DNA from: Pelagimonas sp.
GTDB taxonomy: Bacteria > Pseudomonadota > Alphaproteobacteria > Rhodobacterales > Rhodobacteraceae
Length of the DNA: 64,000 nt
Assembly: GCA_025210345.1 (NCBI GenBank)
Contig: JAOARX010000006.1
Location: 124,001-188,000 of the forward strand
Direction of reading: 5' to 3'
In this document: positions 36,031 through 45,883 of the stretch, piece by piece
Layout: each line of letters begins with the position of its first letter
How positions within the stretch are numbered: position 1 is the stretch's first letter
Notes under the pieces: model-generated
Told to the model about the DNA's origin: nothing
Database searches by the model: none
The model's input: the letters and a program-made list of their open reading frames with translations, nothing else
Translations under genes and position numbers: made by a program

Positions 36031-36885
36031 ATGACAAATGGCGCTACGGATGGCGCATCCATCAGCGTGATTGTGCCCGCCAACAACGAGGCGGGTTTGA
36101 TCGACAGGTGCCTCGCGGCGCTTGCCGAATCGCAACTTAAAGGCATGGGGCCTGTGCAGGTGATCGTGGTGGCCAATGGGTGTGACGATGACACGGCGGA
36201 CCGCGCGCGCGTTTGGGCGCCCAGGTTTGATGCGCTGGGCTGGGATCTACAGGTTTTAGAGCTTGCTCAGGGGGGGAAGCTGGCTGCGTTGAACGCCGGT
36301 GATGCGGTCGCGCGTGCGCCGATCCGGGCGTATCTGGATGCGGATGTGACCCTGGATCCGGGATTGATGGCGCAGATCATTCGGTTGCTTGACAGTGACA
36401 AGCCCCTCTATGCCAGCGGTCGGGTGCGGATCGTGGCGCGGGGTTGGGTGGCCCGCGCCTATGCGCGGATTTGGCGGCAGGTGCCTTTCATGCGCCACGG
36501 TGTGCCCGGATGCGGATTGTTTGCCGTGAACACCGCTGGACGGGCCCGATGGGATCAATTCCCCGATATTATTTCTGACGATACCTTTGTGCGGCTCAGC
36601 TTTGCACCGCAGGAACGTCTGTTGGCGCAGGCCGGGTATGATTGGCCGATTGCCGAAGGGATGCGGGCGCTTGTCAGGGTGCGTAGGCGGCAGGATGCGG
36701 GTGTGGATCAGATTCGCGAAACCTATCCTGATCTGTTGGTGAACGAAGACAGCAACCATTTTCCCATGCGACAAAAGCTGGATATGGCCCTGCGGGCCCC
36801 TGTTGGCTTTGCGATCTATAGCCTTGTGGCGATTGTCTCAAAACGTACCCGGCACCGCGCCCAGGGATGGAGCCGCAGCAGATGA
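36031..36885 (+). CDS. GT2-family glycosyltransferase
   Basis: 284 residues from ATG 36031. GT-A fold start ISVIVPANNEAGLIDRCLAAL, VIVVANGCDDDTAD, and metal-binding AYLDADVTLDPG (D-x-D). The C-terminal part has AEGMRALVRVRRRQDAG (E-R-R-type). No more than one weak C-terminal hydrophobic segment (ALRAPVGFAIYSLVAIV). It overlaps the flippase gene by 4 bp (ATGA), and starts the rightward set that includes the PKS and NRPS genes. The ribosome binding site is weak. Confidence 0.88.
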   Translation: MTNGATDGASISVIVPANNEAGLIDRCLAALAESQLKGMGPVQVIVVANGCDDDTADRARVWAPRFDALGWDLQVLELAQGGKLAALNAGDAVARAPIRAYLDADVTLDPGLMAQIIRLLDSDKPLYASGRVRIVARGWVARAYARIWRQVPFMRHGVPGCGLFAVNTAGRARWDQFPDIISDDTFVRLSFAPQERLLAQAGYDWPIAEGMRALVRVRRRQDAGVDQIRETYPDLLVNEDSNHFPMRQKLDMALRAPVGFAIYSLVAIVSKRTRHRAQGWSRSR

Positions 36886-38231
36886 GCCAATCTTCTTCAG
36901 CACCGCAAGAGGCGCTTGGTCGGCGCATTATCCGATCCTCGGTTCTGGTGGTCGCGGGCTTTGGGTTTTCGCAGGTGATCAGACTGGCGTCGAACCTGAT
37001 CCTGACGCGCCTGCTGTTTCCAGAGGCCTTTGGCCTCATGGCGCTGGTGTCTGTCTTTTTGATGGGGCTGGTCCAGTTCTCGGACGCGGGTGTTGTCCCT
37101 GCAATCCTGCGAAGCAAGCGCGGGGATGAGCAGGCCTTTCTGAACACGGCCTGGACGATTCAGGCCATTCGCGGCGGTATCTTATGGCTGGTGGCCTGCG
37201 CCGCCGCGTGGCCGGTTGCCTGGCTCTATGGGCAGCCCGAACTTGCCCAGATCCTGCCTGTATCCGCGCTGACACTGATCATCGCGGGCTTTCGGCCCAC
37301 GCGGATGGTCACGGCCAACCGGCACCTGATGCTGGGGCGCGTGACCGTGTTGGACATGGTGGTTCAGCTTATTGGCGTGGGGGTCGGGATCGTCTTGGCA
37401 TGGGTCATGGGATCGGTCTGGGCGCTGGTGATCAGCGGATTGGTCGGGGCTATCGCCGAAGTCGTGATCAACTGGCTGTTCCTGCCGGGACCCGCCAACC
37501 GGTTCCGGTTTGAACGTGCCGCCGTGCGCGAACTGGTCGGTTTTGGAAAATGGGTCTTTCTTGCGACGGTCTGCGGGTTCTTCTTTTCCCAGGCGGACAA
37601 GATCATGGTCGGCAAGTTCATCCCTCTGGATGCGTTTGGCGTCTACAATATCGGCTTTTTCTGGGCCTCGTTCCCTATGTTGCTTGGCGGTATGGTGACG
37701 CAAAAAATACTGATCCCCATCTACCGCGAAACCCCACCCCGTGCGAGCGCCGCGAATTTTGCCAAGCTGCGCAAAATGCGGGTGCTGGTCACGTCTTTGT
37801 TGATGGGTTTTACATGGATGATCGCCATGGCGGGGCCCGGGCTGGTCGAGACGCTGTATGATGATCGCTATCAAATGGCCGGTGCGGTGGTGGTCATGAT
37901 GGCCTGTGCCCAGGTGCCGATGCTGATCGTGCTGACCTATGATCAGGCGGCCTTGGCGGCCGGAGATTCCAAGCGGTTTTTCGTTCTGGCGGCGGTGCGG
38001 GCGGTGCTGATGATGGCCTGTCTGTATATCGGCGTGCAAAGCGCTGAGCTATTGGGGGCGATGGTTGGATATGGGGTCGCATTGGCGGCGTCCTATCCCG
38101 CGGTTGTCTGGCTTGCGCGGCATATGGGGGCGTGGGACGCGATGCATGATCTGGGCTTTGCGGGGATGGGGGCCGCGCTGATTGCCGTGGCATGTACCGT
38201 TCATTTCGACGTGCTTATGACCCTGCTGTGA
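36882..38231 (+). CDS. Wzx-type polysaccharide/lipid-linked oligosaccharide flippase
   Basis: 449 residues from ATG 36882 (ATG 36867 is an in-frame alternative). About 12 hydrophobic segments are spread over the whole length. Family-typical features are the N-terminal SSVLVVAGFGFSQVIRLASNLILTRLL, FPEAFGLMAL and a central GKWVFLATVCGFFFSQADKIMVG. It belongs to the MVF/polysaccharide synthase superfamily that flips undecaprenyl-linked glycans, and is translationally coupled to the upstream GT2 gene. Its place directly before the PKS suggests it may export the glycosylated product of this gene set. Confidence 0.9.
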   Translation: MSQSSSAPQEALGRRIIRSSVLVVAGFGFSQVIRLASNLILTRLLFPEAFGLMALVSVFLMGLVQFSDAGVVPAILRSKRGDEQAFLNTAWTIQAIRGGILWLVACAAAWPVAWLYGQPELAQILPVSALTLIIAGFRPTRMVTANRHLMLGRVTVLDMVVQLIGVGVGIVLAWVMGSVWALVISGLVGAIAEVVINWLFLPGPANRFRFERAAVRELVGFGKWVFLATVCGFFFSQADKIMVGKFIPLDAFGVYNIGFFWASFPMLLGGMVTQKILIPIYRETPPRASAANFAKLRKMRVLVTSLLMGFTWMIAMAGPGLVETLYDDRYQMAGAVVVMMACAQVPMLIVLTYDQAALAAGDSKRFFVLAAVRAVLMMACLYIGVQSAELLGAMVGYGVALAASYPAVVWLARHMGAWDAMHDLGFAGMGAALIAVACTVHFDVLMTLL

Positions 38232-38364
38232 CCCCAGAGCCTTTGCCAATGGCACCAGGATGGGGCATGATGCGACCGTGGGTTGATTATCCTTTTGGTT
38301 TCTGGGCCCTGTCGTGGGTGTTTGAGGGGGGTGAATGCGGCGGATTTCCCCAAAGACGCCGTAT

Positions 38365-38393
38365 TTTGTGCGTAATTTTGCATTAGCTATGCT
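38365..38393 (+). promoter_or_regulatory. possible promoter of the PKS gene
   Basis: TTTGTG (38365-38370), 17-bp spacer, TATGCT (38388-38393), about 24 bp before the ATG, in the 185-bp gap after the flippase gene. Confidence 0.4.
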
Positions 38394-38416
38394 CCGGGAT
38401 TTACGGGGATACGTGT

Positions 38417-41400
38417 ATGACTTCGGATAGTGCAACGATTGCTGAGACCGATATTGCCATCGTCGGAATGGCGGCACATTTGCCGGGTGCGGGCGATATT
38501 CAGACCTATTGGCGCAACCTGCGCGATGGGGTGTCTTCGATTCGCAAACTGACCGAGGAAGAGCTGCTGGACGCAGGCGAAGACCCCGGGCTCATGCGTC
38601 ACAAGGACTATGTCCCCTTTGCTGCGCCCTTGGATGACTTTGAACTGTTCGACGCTGAGTTTTTTGGATTCTCCCCCAAAGAAGCCGCGATCATGGACCC
38701 CCAGCACCGCCAGTTTCTGGAAACCGCTTGGGAGGCGCTTGAAAATGCCGGCCACGTTCCAGAGAATTTTCCCGGGCAGGTGGGTGTCTTCGCGGGCTGC
38801 GGCATGGGCAGCTATTTCTATTTCAACGTTTGTTCCAACCCGGATCTGGTGGATAGCACCGGGATGTTCCTGCTGCGGCATACGGGGAACGACAAGGACT
38901 TTATGACCACCCGTCTGAGCCACGTGCTGGACCTGAAGGGGCCGTCGATCAACCTGCAAACCGCCTGTTCCACGTCGCTGGTTGCTACGCATTACGCGGT
39001 GCAGGCGCTGTTGAATGGCGAATGTGACATGGCCATTGCCGGCGGTGTCACGGTCGAGCTTCCGCAGGGGCGGGGCTATCTTTACAAAGAAAACGAAATC
39101 CTCAGCCCGGATGGCGAATGCCACGCTTTTGACCACCGCGCCAAAGGCACGGTGTTCGGGTCAGGGTCCGGGGTGGTTGTGCTGCGTCGGGCCAAGGATG
39201 CGATTGCCGACGGAGATCATATCTGGTCGATCATCAAAGGCAGCGCCGTCAACAATGATGGGGCGCAAAAAGCGGGCTATCTGGCGCCTTCGGTCGAGGG
39301 GCAGGCCATCGCCGTCGCCGAGGCCCAGGCCATTGCCGATGTGACTGCGGATACGATTGACTATGTGGAATGCCATGGCACGGGCACCTATCTGGGCGAC
39401 CCGATCGAAGTGGCCGCCCTGACGCAGGCCTTCCGCGAGACCTCTGACGCCGTTGGGCATTGCCGGATTGGCTCGGTCAAGACGAACATCGGTCACCTTG
39501 ATACCGCTGCGGGTGTGGCCAGCCTGATCAAGGCGTCGCTTGCGCTGCATCACAAACAAATGCCCCCGTCGCTGGGCTATGAAGCCCCGAACCCGGCCAT
39601 TGATTTCGAAAGCTCGCCGTTTCGGGTGAACAGCCGTCTGAGCGATTGGAAGCTGGGCGATCACCCCCGTCGTGCCGGGGTGAATTCGCTGGGTGTGGGG
39701 GGGACAAATGCGCATGTCATCTTGCAAGAGGCGCCCGAACGTGGCGCTTCGGCGCAAAGTGATTTCCCGTTCCAGATCCTGACCCTTTCGGCGCGGTCCA
39801 AAACCGCCCTTGGCGAAAATGCCGCCCGCCTTGCCCAACACCTGAATGACCACCCAGAGCAGGATCTGGCGGATGTTGCATGGACCCTGAAAGAGGGGCG
39901 CCGTGCCTTTGAAAAGCGCATGGTCGTGGTGGCGGACACCCATCAAGAGGCCGCAAAGCTGTTGCAAGAGGGTGATGTGCGTCGGATGCATACCCATACG
40001 GCGCTGGCCCGGCCCGAAACGGTGTTCATGTTCCCCGGCGGCGGCGCGCAATACGCGGGCATGGCGCAGGATCTATATGAAACCGAACCGGTTTTCGCGG
40101 AATGGATGGACCGGGGTTTGGACCATCTGGCAACGCTCAGCACAGTGGATATGCGGGCGCTTTGGCTGCCTTCCGCAGAAGAGCGCGCCCAGGCGGATCA
40201 AATGCTCAAACGCCCCAGTCTGCAACTGCCGCTGATCATGATCGTGGAATATGCGCTGGCGCAATTGTGGATCAGCTGGGGGGTGACACCCGCTGCCCTG
40301 ACCGGCCATTCCATGGGCGAGAACACCGCCGCCTGTGTGGCGGGTGTCATGTCGTTTGAGGATTGCATTGGTTTGGTTCATCTGCGCGGGCGGCTGTTCG
40401 ATACGGTCCCGGCGGGGGGGATGCTTTCGGTCAACCTGTCCGCGGGCGAACTGCGCCCTATGCTGGGGGATGATCTTGATCTGGGGGCGGAAAACGGCCC
40501 AGCGCTATCGGTCGCCTCGGGCCCGCAGGCGGCGTTGGATGCGCTCGAAGCCCGCCTGAAAGAACAAGAGATCGACTGTCAGCGCATCGCCATTGATATC
40601 GCGGCGCACAGCCGGATGCTTGAACCCATTTTGGCCGAATTCGGCGCCTATCTGCGATCTATCCAACTGAACGCCCCGCAAATTCCGCTGACCTCGAACC
40701 GCACCGGCGCGCTGATGACCGCTGAACAGGCCACGGACCCGGAATACTGGGTGGCGCATCTGCGCGGGACCGTGCTGTTCGCCGATTGCGTCGGCGCCTT
40801 GGCCGCGCCCAATCGCGTGTTTCTTGAGGTGGGCCCGGGCAAGGCGCTCAGCTCGCTTGCGCGGCAGCATTCCGCGCTTGAGGCCAATCAGACCCTGTCA
40901 TCGCTGCGCCACCCGCAAGATGTGATCGCCGATGACAAACATCTGTTCGAAGTTCTGGGCCGCCTGTGGGCGCTGGGCGTCGAAATCGACTGGGATCAAA
41001 TCTGGGGAGAGACCCCGCGCCACCGCGTGGTTTTGCCCAGCTATGCCTTTCAGCGCGCGCCCTATTTCATTGAGCCCGGCAAACCCGCCGTTGACCCGAT
41101 GCCCCTGTTCTTAACGCGGACTGCGGATCCGTCCAAATGGGGGTGGGCCCCGGTCTGGCGCCCGCGTTCGGCGGCGGTCGAAGTCGATGTAACCTGCGAT
41201 CTGGACAGCGTTTCAGCCCAGACTTGGCTGGTGTTCGTTGACGACGCCGGCGTGGCCGAACCTGCGGTCGCCAAATTGCGGGATGCGGGGCATCGTGTGA
41301 TCGAATTGCGCACAGGCGATATGTTCGCGCGCATCAGCGAAGACAGCTATGTTCTGGCCCCGGAACACGGGCGTGAAGGCTATGATCGCCTTTTGCAGGA

Positions 41401-44400
41401 TCTGGCTGCCAATGCTGTGCTGCTCACGCGGATTGCCCATTTCTGGTTGGTGACACAGGATCAAAGCCACCGCCCCGGCTCTTCGTTCTTTCACAGGGTG
41501 CAGGAGCAGGGCTTTTATGCCTTGATGTTCCTCGCGCAGGCGCTTGAGGACGAAGCGGTTCCGCGTCCGTTGCATATTTCGGTGTTTACCAACGGGGCCA
41601 GCAAGCTGCACGACGAAGCCCTGCCGCATCCCGAAAAGGCCACTATCGCCGGTCCGGCGCGGGTTATTCCACGCGAATTGCCCGGTGTCAGTGTCAGCAC
41701 GCTGGATCTTGAACTGCCCAAGCTGCGCAAGGGTGGTCTTTGGAACAAGGCACGGAACAATTCGGCGCAGGCCGATGATCTCGACACGCTGACCTTACGC
41801 GTGTTGGAAGAATTGCTGGCGGATCCGGGGCAAAGCACGGCGGCGTTGCGCGGGGGGCGTCGGTTCGAATGTGCCATGCGCCCTGTTGCGCTGGATATGG
41901 ATCTGCCTGCCACCAAAAGCGATGGCACCTATCTGATCACCGGCGGGTTTGGCGGGATTGGCCTGACCCTCGCGCGGGATCTTGCGGCGCAGGGGGCCAA
42001 AATTGCCCTGTTGGCCCGCAGCCCCCTTCCGGATCGTGAGCTGTGGGATGAATTCCTGCTGCGCCACGCCCCGCAGAACAGCACCGCCATCCGCATTCGC
42101 GCGGTGCGCGCGCTGGAAGACAGCGGGGCCGAGGTCATGGTGGTTTGCGCGGATGTCTGCAACTTTGACCAAATGCAAAAGGCGCGCGACGAGGTCGAGA
42201 CCTGGCTTGGCCCGATCACCGGCGTGATCCATGGTGCAGGCGTCATTGCCGATGCCCCCTTGATGACCAAGACCCCGGCGTCGGTCGAAGATGTCTTTAC
42301 CCCCAAAATTCACGGCACCGAGGTGCTGGGGCGCGTCTTCCCGGATGGTTCGGTCGATTGGATTGCGTTGTTCAGCTCTTCCTCGACCGTGACGGCGCCT
42401 GCGGGGCAGATCGACTATGTTGCGGCCAATGAATTCCTGAATGCCTATGCCCGCGCGCGCAGTGGCAAGACGCGGGTTCTGGCGATCAACTGGGGGATCT
42501 GGTCCGAGGTCGGCATGGCCGCCGATGCCATGAGCGCCCGCGTGGGCGATATCCAGAAAGCACCGGTGGTTCCGGCCGAGCTGCCGCTGTTGGAAAGCTC
42601 AAGCTTTGATGATCAGGGCAACCGCGTGTTCTTTTCCGAACTGTCTGCGCAGGACTGGGTGATCGACGAGCACCGCACACGGCTTGGGGATGCGTTGTTG
42701 CCGGGCACCGGCTATCTGACGCTGGCCACCCATGCGCTGCGTGCGCATCACCAGGAAGGCCCGTTTGAATTGCGGGACCTGAACTTTCTGCGCCCCTTGC
42801 GCGTGGCGGATCAGGGCGCACGCGACATGCGCATTCGCCTGACCCGCACCGATGAGGGCTATGGGTTTGAGGCCCTGGCCGATGCGACCTTGAATGGCCG
42901 CCTGGGGCATACATTGACCGCGCAGGGCGAGATTTCTCTGCTGCCGCTGCAGCGGCCCGAGCCCATCAATCTTGATGCGATCCGCGCGCGCTGCGCCACG
43001 CCGGAACGTGCCGCCCCCGGAAGCAAGCTGACCGCCGCGCAAGAGGTTCACCTGAACTTCGGGCCGCGCTGGAAGGTGCTGGACACCCGCGCCATTGGCC
43101 AGGGCGAAGGCATTGCCGATCTTTCGCGCGCGCCAGAGGCGGCGGATGACGGTTGCCTGCTGCATCCCGCCTTGCTGGATATCGCGACCGGATGGGCGAT
43201 GGACCTGATCGAAGGCTATCAGCCCACCCATCTGTGGGTTCCTGTGCGCTATGGGCGCGTGCGTGTCCACGGGGATCTGCCCGATCGCATCGTGTCCTGG
43301 GTGCGCAACGCCGCACAGAACACCGCGCGCGCTGAGACCGCCAGCTTTGACATCACGCTGTGTGATGAAAATGGGCAGGTGATCGTGGAAATCGCGGGCT
43401 TTACCATCCGTCGTTTGGATTCTCTGGATACGCTGTCCAGCGGGCGGCGTCTGACCATGGCGGAAATGGAGTTTGACGACGACAAGGCCCCTGTGCAGCC
43501 TCTTTCCCCGTCCGAAGAGCGCCTGTCCCACAACCTGTCACAGGGCATCCGCCCCGACGAGGGGGTGCGTGCCTTCCGCGCGGCGCTTGCGCTGGCGCAG
43601 CCACAGGTGGTGATCTCTTCGATGGATCTTGAGGATCTGACCCGCCAGGCCGCCGCCGCCTCGATCGAAGCAGGCCCCGCCCAGACCTTTGAGCGCCCCC
43701 AACTTGAAAGCGATTTTGTCGCCCCCGAAACAGAGATCGAACGCCAGCTGGCGGGCTTTTGGGAAGACCTGCTTGGCGTGTCCAATGTGGGGGCCTGTGA
43801 CAGCTTTTTCGACCTTGGCGGGCATAGCTTGATCGCCGTGCGCCTGTTCGCCATGGTCAAGAAACACTTCCGCGTGGATTTCCCGATTTCCGTGCTGTTC
43901 GAGGCCCCGACAATCCGCAGCTGCGCCGAACTGATCGAAGCGCAGATCGGCCCGGTCGAAGGGACGTCAGACCCCAAAGAGGGGGCCAAAAAGCCCGAAC
44001 GCCGGTTCAAACATCTTGTGCCGATGCACGATGGTGACGGGGGCGCGCGCAGGCCTTTCTTCTTGATTGCCGGGATGTTTGGCAATGTGCTGAACCTGCG
44101 CCATCTGGCGCATCTGCTGGGGGCGGATCGTCCGTTCTATGGGTTGCAGGCCCGCGGTCTGTTGGGTGGTGAAGAGCCGCATGAAACCATCGAAGACGCC
44201 GCGCGCGACTATATCGCGGAAATGCGTCAGGTTCAGCACGAAGGCCCCTATATGATCGGTGGCTTTTCTGGGGGTGGGATCACCGCCTATGAGGTGGCGC
44301 GCCAGCTGGAAACCATGGGCGAAACGGTGTCACTGGTGGTGATGCTGGATACGCCGCTGCCGCAGCGCCGCGCCCTGACCGCGATTGACCGGATCTGGAT

Positions 44401-44869
44401 CAAACAGGCCGAGTTGCGCGAACAGGGGCTGTCGTACCCCTTCAAATGGGTGCGCAACCGCATCGCCTGGGAAATCGCGAAACGTCGCCCCACGGCGGAA
44501 ACCGCAGCCCAGCATGATTTCCACAATGCTGAAATCGAGGCCGCGTTCTATCGCGCAATCGGACGATACGAAATTCAGCCATGGGATGGCCCCCTGGTGC
44601 TGTATCGCCCGCCGATGCGTGGCAAGTGGACCGTGTCGAAAGGACAGCTGGTCAACCGTGAGCGCTCTTATGTCACCCATGACAATGATTGGGGCCGATA
44701 TGTCCCGTCTGTCACGGTCCACGAAGTTCCGGGCGATCATGACAGCATGGTTCTTGAGCCAAATGTGCGGGTTCTCGCCGCTCAGATGCGACAAGCTATT
44801 GACCAGGCCGAGGCACAGGTTCAAGGCAACGGTACAGTCGTTAGTTTTCCCGTGCACGCGGCGGAGTGA
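38417..44869 (+). CDS. type I polyketide synthase, KS-AT-KR-DH-ACP-TE
   Basis: 2150 residues, one module with its own release domain. KS at about 10-440 with complete triad Cys184 (TACSTS), His320 (ECHGTGT), His360 (TNIGHLD). AT at about 535-830 with Ser632 in GHSMGE. A structural KR half at about 900-1160, then the active KR at about 1165-1390 (ITGGFGGIGLTLA; Tyr1334 in DYVAANEF). DH-like double hotdog at about 1410-1665 (His1419 in DEHRTRLG; Asp1588 in HPALLDIATG). ACP with phosphopantetheine Ser1804 (DLGGHSLIAV). TE at about 1870-2130 with Ser1951 (GGFSGGG) and His2108 (PGDHDS). KR before DH is not the usual order. No ER, so the product would keep a hydroxyl or double bond. Ends 2 bp before the next GT gene, which shares its operon. 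Confidence 0.93.
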   Translation: MTSDSATIAETDIAIVGMAAHLPGAGDIQTYWRNLRDGVSSIRKLTEEELLDAGEDPGLMRHKDYVPFAAPLDDFELFDAEFFGFSPKEAAIMDPQHRQFLETAWEALENAGHVPENFPGQVGVFAGCGMGSYFYFNVCSNPDLVDSTGMFLLRHTGNDKDFMTTRLSHVLDLKGPSINLQTACSTSLVATHYAVQALLNGECDMAIAGGVTVELPQGRGYLYKENEILSPDGECHAFDHRAKGTVFGSGSGVVVLRRAKDAIADGDHIWSIIKGSAVNNDGAQKAGYLAPSVEGQAIAVAEAQAIADVTADTIDYVECHGTGTYLGDPIEVAALTQAFRETSDAVGHCRIGSVKTNIGHLDTAAGVASLIKASLALHHKQMPPSLGYEAPNPAIDFESSPFRVNSRLSDWKLGDHPRRAGVNSLGVGGTNAHVILQEAPERGASAQSDFPFQILTLSARSKTALGENAARLAQHLNDHPEQDLADVAWTLKEGRRAFEKRMVVVADTHQEAAKLLQEGDVRRMHTHTALARPETVFMFPGGGAQYAGMAQDLYETEPVFAEWMDRGLDHLATLSTVDMRALWLPSAEERAQADQMLKRPSLQLPLIMIVEYALAQLWISWGVTPAALTGHSMGENTAACVAGVMSFEDCIGLVHLRGRLFDTVPAGGMLSVNLSAGELRPMLGDDLDLGAENGPALSVASGPQAALDALEARLKEQEIDCQRIAIDIAAHSRMLEPILAEFGAYLRSIQLNAPQIPLTSNRTGALMTAEQATDPEYWVAHLRGTVLFADCVGALAAPNRVFLEVGPGKALSSLARQHSALEANQTLSSLRHPQDVIADDKHLFEVLGRLWALGVEIDWDQIWGETPRHRVVLPSYAFQRAPYFIEPGKPAVDPMPLFLTRTADPSKWGWAPVWRPRSAAVEVDVTCDLDSVSAQTWLVFVDDAGVAEPAVAKLRDAGHRVIELRTGDMFARISEDSYVLAPEHGREGYDRLLQDLAANAVLLTRIAHFWLVTQDQSHRPGSSFFHRVQEQGFYALMFLAQALEDEAVPRPLHISVFTNGASKLHDEALPHPEKATIAGPARVIPRELPGVSVSTLDLELPKLRKGGLWNKARNNSAQADDLDTLTLRVLEELLADPGQSTAALRGGRRFECAMRPVALDMDLPATKSDGTYLITGGFGGIGLTLARDLAAQGAKIALLARSPLPDRELWDEFLLRHAPQNSTAIRIRAVRALEDSGAEVMVVCADVCNFDQMQKARDEVETWLGPITGVIHGAGVIADAPLMTKTPASVEDVFTPKIHGTEVLGRVFPDGSVDWIALFSSSSTVTAPAGQIDYVAANEFLNAYARARSGKTRVLAINWGIWSEVGMAADAMSARVGDIQKAPVVPAELPLLESSSFDDQGNRVFFSELSAQDWVIDEHRTRLGDALLPGTGYLTLATHALRAHHQEGPFELRDLNFLRPLRVADQGARDMRIRLTRTDEGYGFEALADATLNGRLGHTLTAQGEISLLPLQRPEPINLDAIRARCATPERAAPGSKLTAAQEVHLNFGPRWKVLDTRAIGQGEGIADLSRAPEAADDGCLLHPALLDIATGWAMDLIEGYQPTHLWVPVRYGRVRVHGDLPDRIVSWVRNAAQNTARAETASFDITLCDENGQVIVEIAGFTIRRLDSLDTLSSGRRLTMAEMEFDDDKAPVQPLSPSEERLSHNLSQGIRPDEGVRAFRAALALAQPQVVISSMDLEDLTRQAAAASIEAGPAQTFERPQLESDFVAPETEIERQLAGFWEDLLGVSNVGACDSFFDLGGHSLIAVRLFAMVKKHFRVDFPISVLFEAPTIRSCAELIEAQIGPVEGTSDPKEGAKKPERRFKHLVPMHDGDGGARRPFFLIAGMFGNVLNLRHLAHLLGADRPFYGLQARGLLGGEEPHETIEDAARDYIAEMRQVQHEGPYMIGGFSGGGITAYEVARQLETMGETVSLVVMLDTPLPQRRALTAIDRIWIKQAELREQGLSYPFKWVRNRIAWEIAKRRPTAETAAQHDFHNAEIEAAFYRAIGRYEIQPWDGPLVLYRPPMRGKWTVSKGQLVNRERSYVTHDNDWGRYVPSVTVHEVPGDHDSMVLEPNVRVLAAQMRQAIDQAEAQVQGNGTVVSFPVHAAE

Positions 44870-44871
44870 GT

Positions 44872-45879
44872 ATGCCCCGAATCCTTGTTGTTTCCCTGAA
44901 TTATCGAACACCGGACATGACCCTGCGGTCCGCAAAAACCGCGCTTGGGGCGATGCAGGGGCTGGATGCCCAATTGGTGATTGTCGACAATGACAGCGGG
45001 GACGGGTCGTTCGAAAAAATGGTTCAGGCGGTTGAAACCGAAGATTGGGCGCAGGGACAGCCGGTTCGCGTGGTGCAATCCGGGCACAATGGCGGCTTTG
45101 GCGCGGGCAATAACTTTGCCATTCGGCTGGGCTGTAGCGACGGGGTGCGCGCGGATTATGTCTATATCCTGAACTCCGACGCCTTTCCAAAGCCCGACGC
45201 GCTTCGGAAACTGTTGAATCACATGGAGGCCAACCCCAAGACGGCCTTTGCCGGCAGCTATATTCACGGCGAAGACGGGGAAACGCATCTGTCGACCTTC
45301 CGTTTCCCCTCCATCGATTCCGAATTCGAAGGGGCGTTGCGCCTGGGGGTCGTATCCTGGCTGCTGCGCAACCGCACCATTCCCATCTGGACCAAGGCCT
45401 CGCAGTGCGTCGATTGGATCTCGGGGGCGTCCGTTCTGATGCGTCAGGACGTTCTTGACGAAATCGGCCTCTTTGATGAGCGCTTTTTCCTGTATTACGA
45501 AGAGACAGATCTGTGTCTGCGCGCCCATCAAGCCGGACACGAGGTGCATTATGTGCATGACAGCGAAGTGATGCACATCGGATCTGTTTCAACTGGCATG
45601 GGGGGGTGGACCCGTGTGCCGCAATACTGGTTGGACAGCCGGTGGTACTATTTCTCAAAGAATCACGGACGGATCTATGCCGCGCTTGCCACGCTGTTCC
45701 ACCTTGGCGCCGGGGTGCTTTGGAGGATCCGCAGGGTGATTCAGCGCAAACCAAAGGCAGACCCGCCATATTTTTTGCGCGATTTGGTTGTACATGATCT
45801 GAAAGCGGTGTTTCGCCCGATTGCGGGGAAGATCCCGAAAACGGGCGTTGAAGACACGGCAGAGGTGAAAGCGGAGTAG
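44872..45879 (+). CDS. GT2-family glycosyltransferase (rhamnosyltransferase-like)
   Basis: 335 residues from ATG 44872, with GGAG upstream. GT-A fold: ILVVSLNYRTPDMTLRSA, QLVIVDNDSGDGSFEKM, GHNGGFGAGNNFAIRLG, and YILNSDAFPKPDALRKLL (D-x-D-like). The acceptor region has WISGASVLMRQDVLDEIG and the metal or acceptor loop FFLYYEETDLCLRAHQAG. This class often transfers dTDP-rhamnose or similar sugars to lipid or hydroxyacyl acceptors. Sandwiched between PKS (2 bp) and NRPS (4 bp), it is likely to glycosylate their product. Confidence 0.88.
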   Translation: MPRILVVSLNYRTPDMTLRSAKTALGAMQGLDAQLVIVDNDSGDGSFEKMVQAVETEDWAQGQPVRVVQSGHNGGFGAGNNFAIRLGCSDGVRADYVYILNSDAFPKPDALRKLLNHMEANPKTAFAGSYIHGEDGETHLSTFRFPSIDSEFEGALRLGVVSWLLRNRTIPIWTKASQCVDWISGASVLMRQDVLDEIGLFDERFFLYYEETDLCLRAHQAGHEVHYVHDSEVMHIGSVSTGMGGWTRVPQYWLDSRWYYFSKNHGRIYAALATLFHLGAGVLWRIRRVIQRKPKADPPYFLRDLVVHDLKAVFRPIAGKIPKTGVEDTAEVKAE

Positions 45880-45883
45880 ACAG

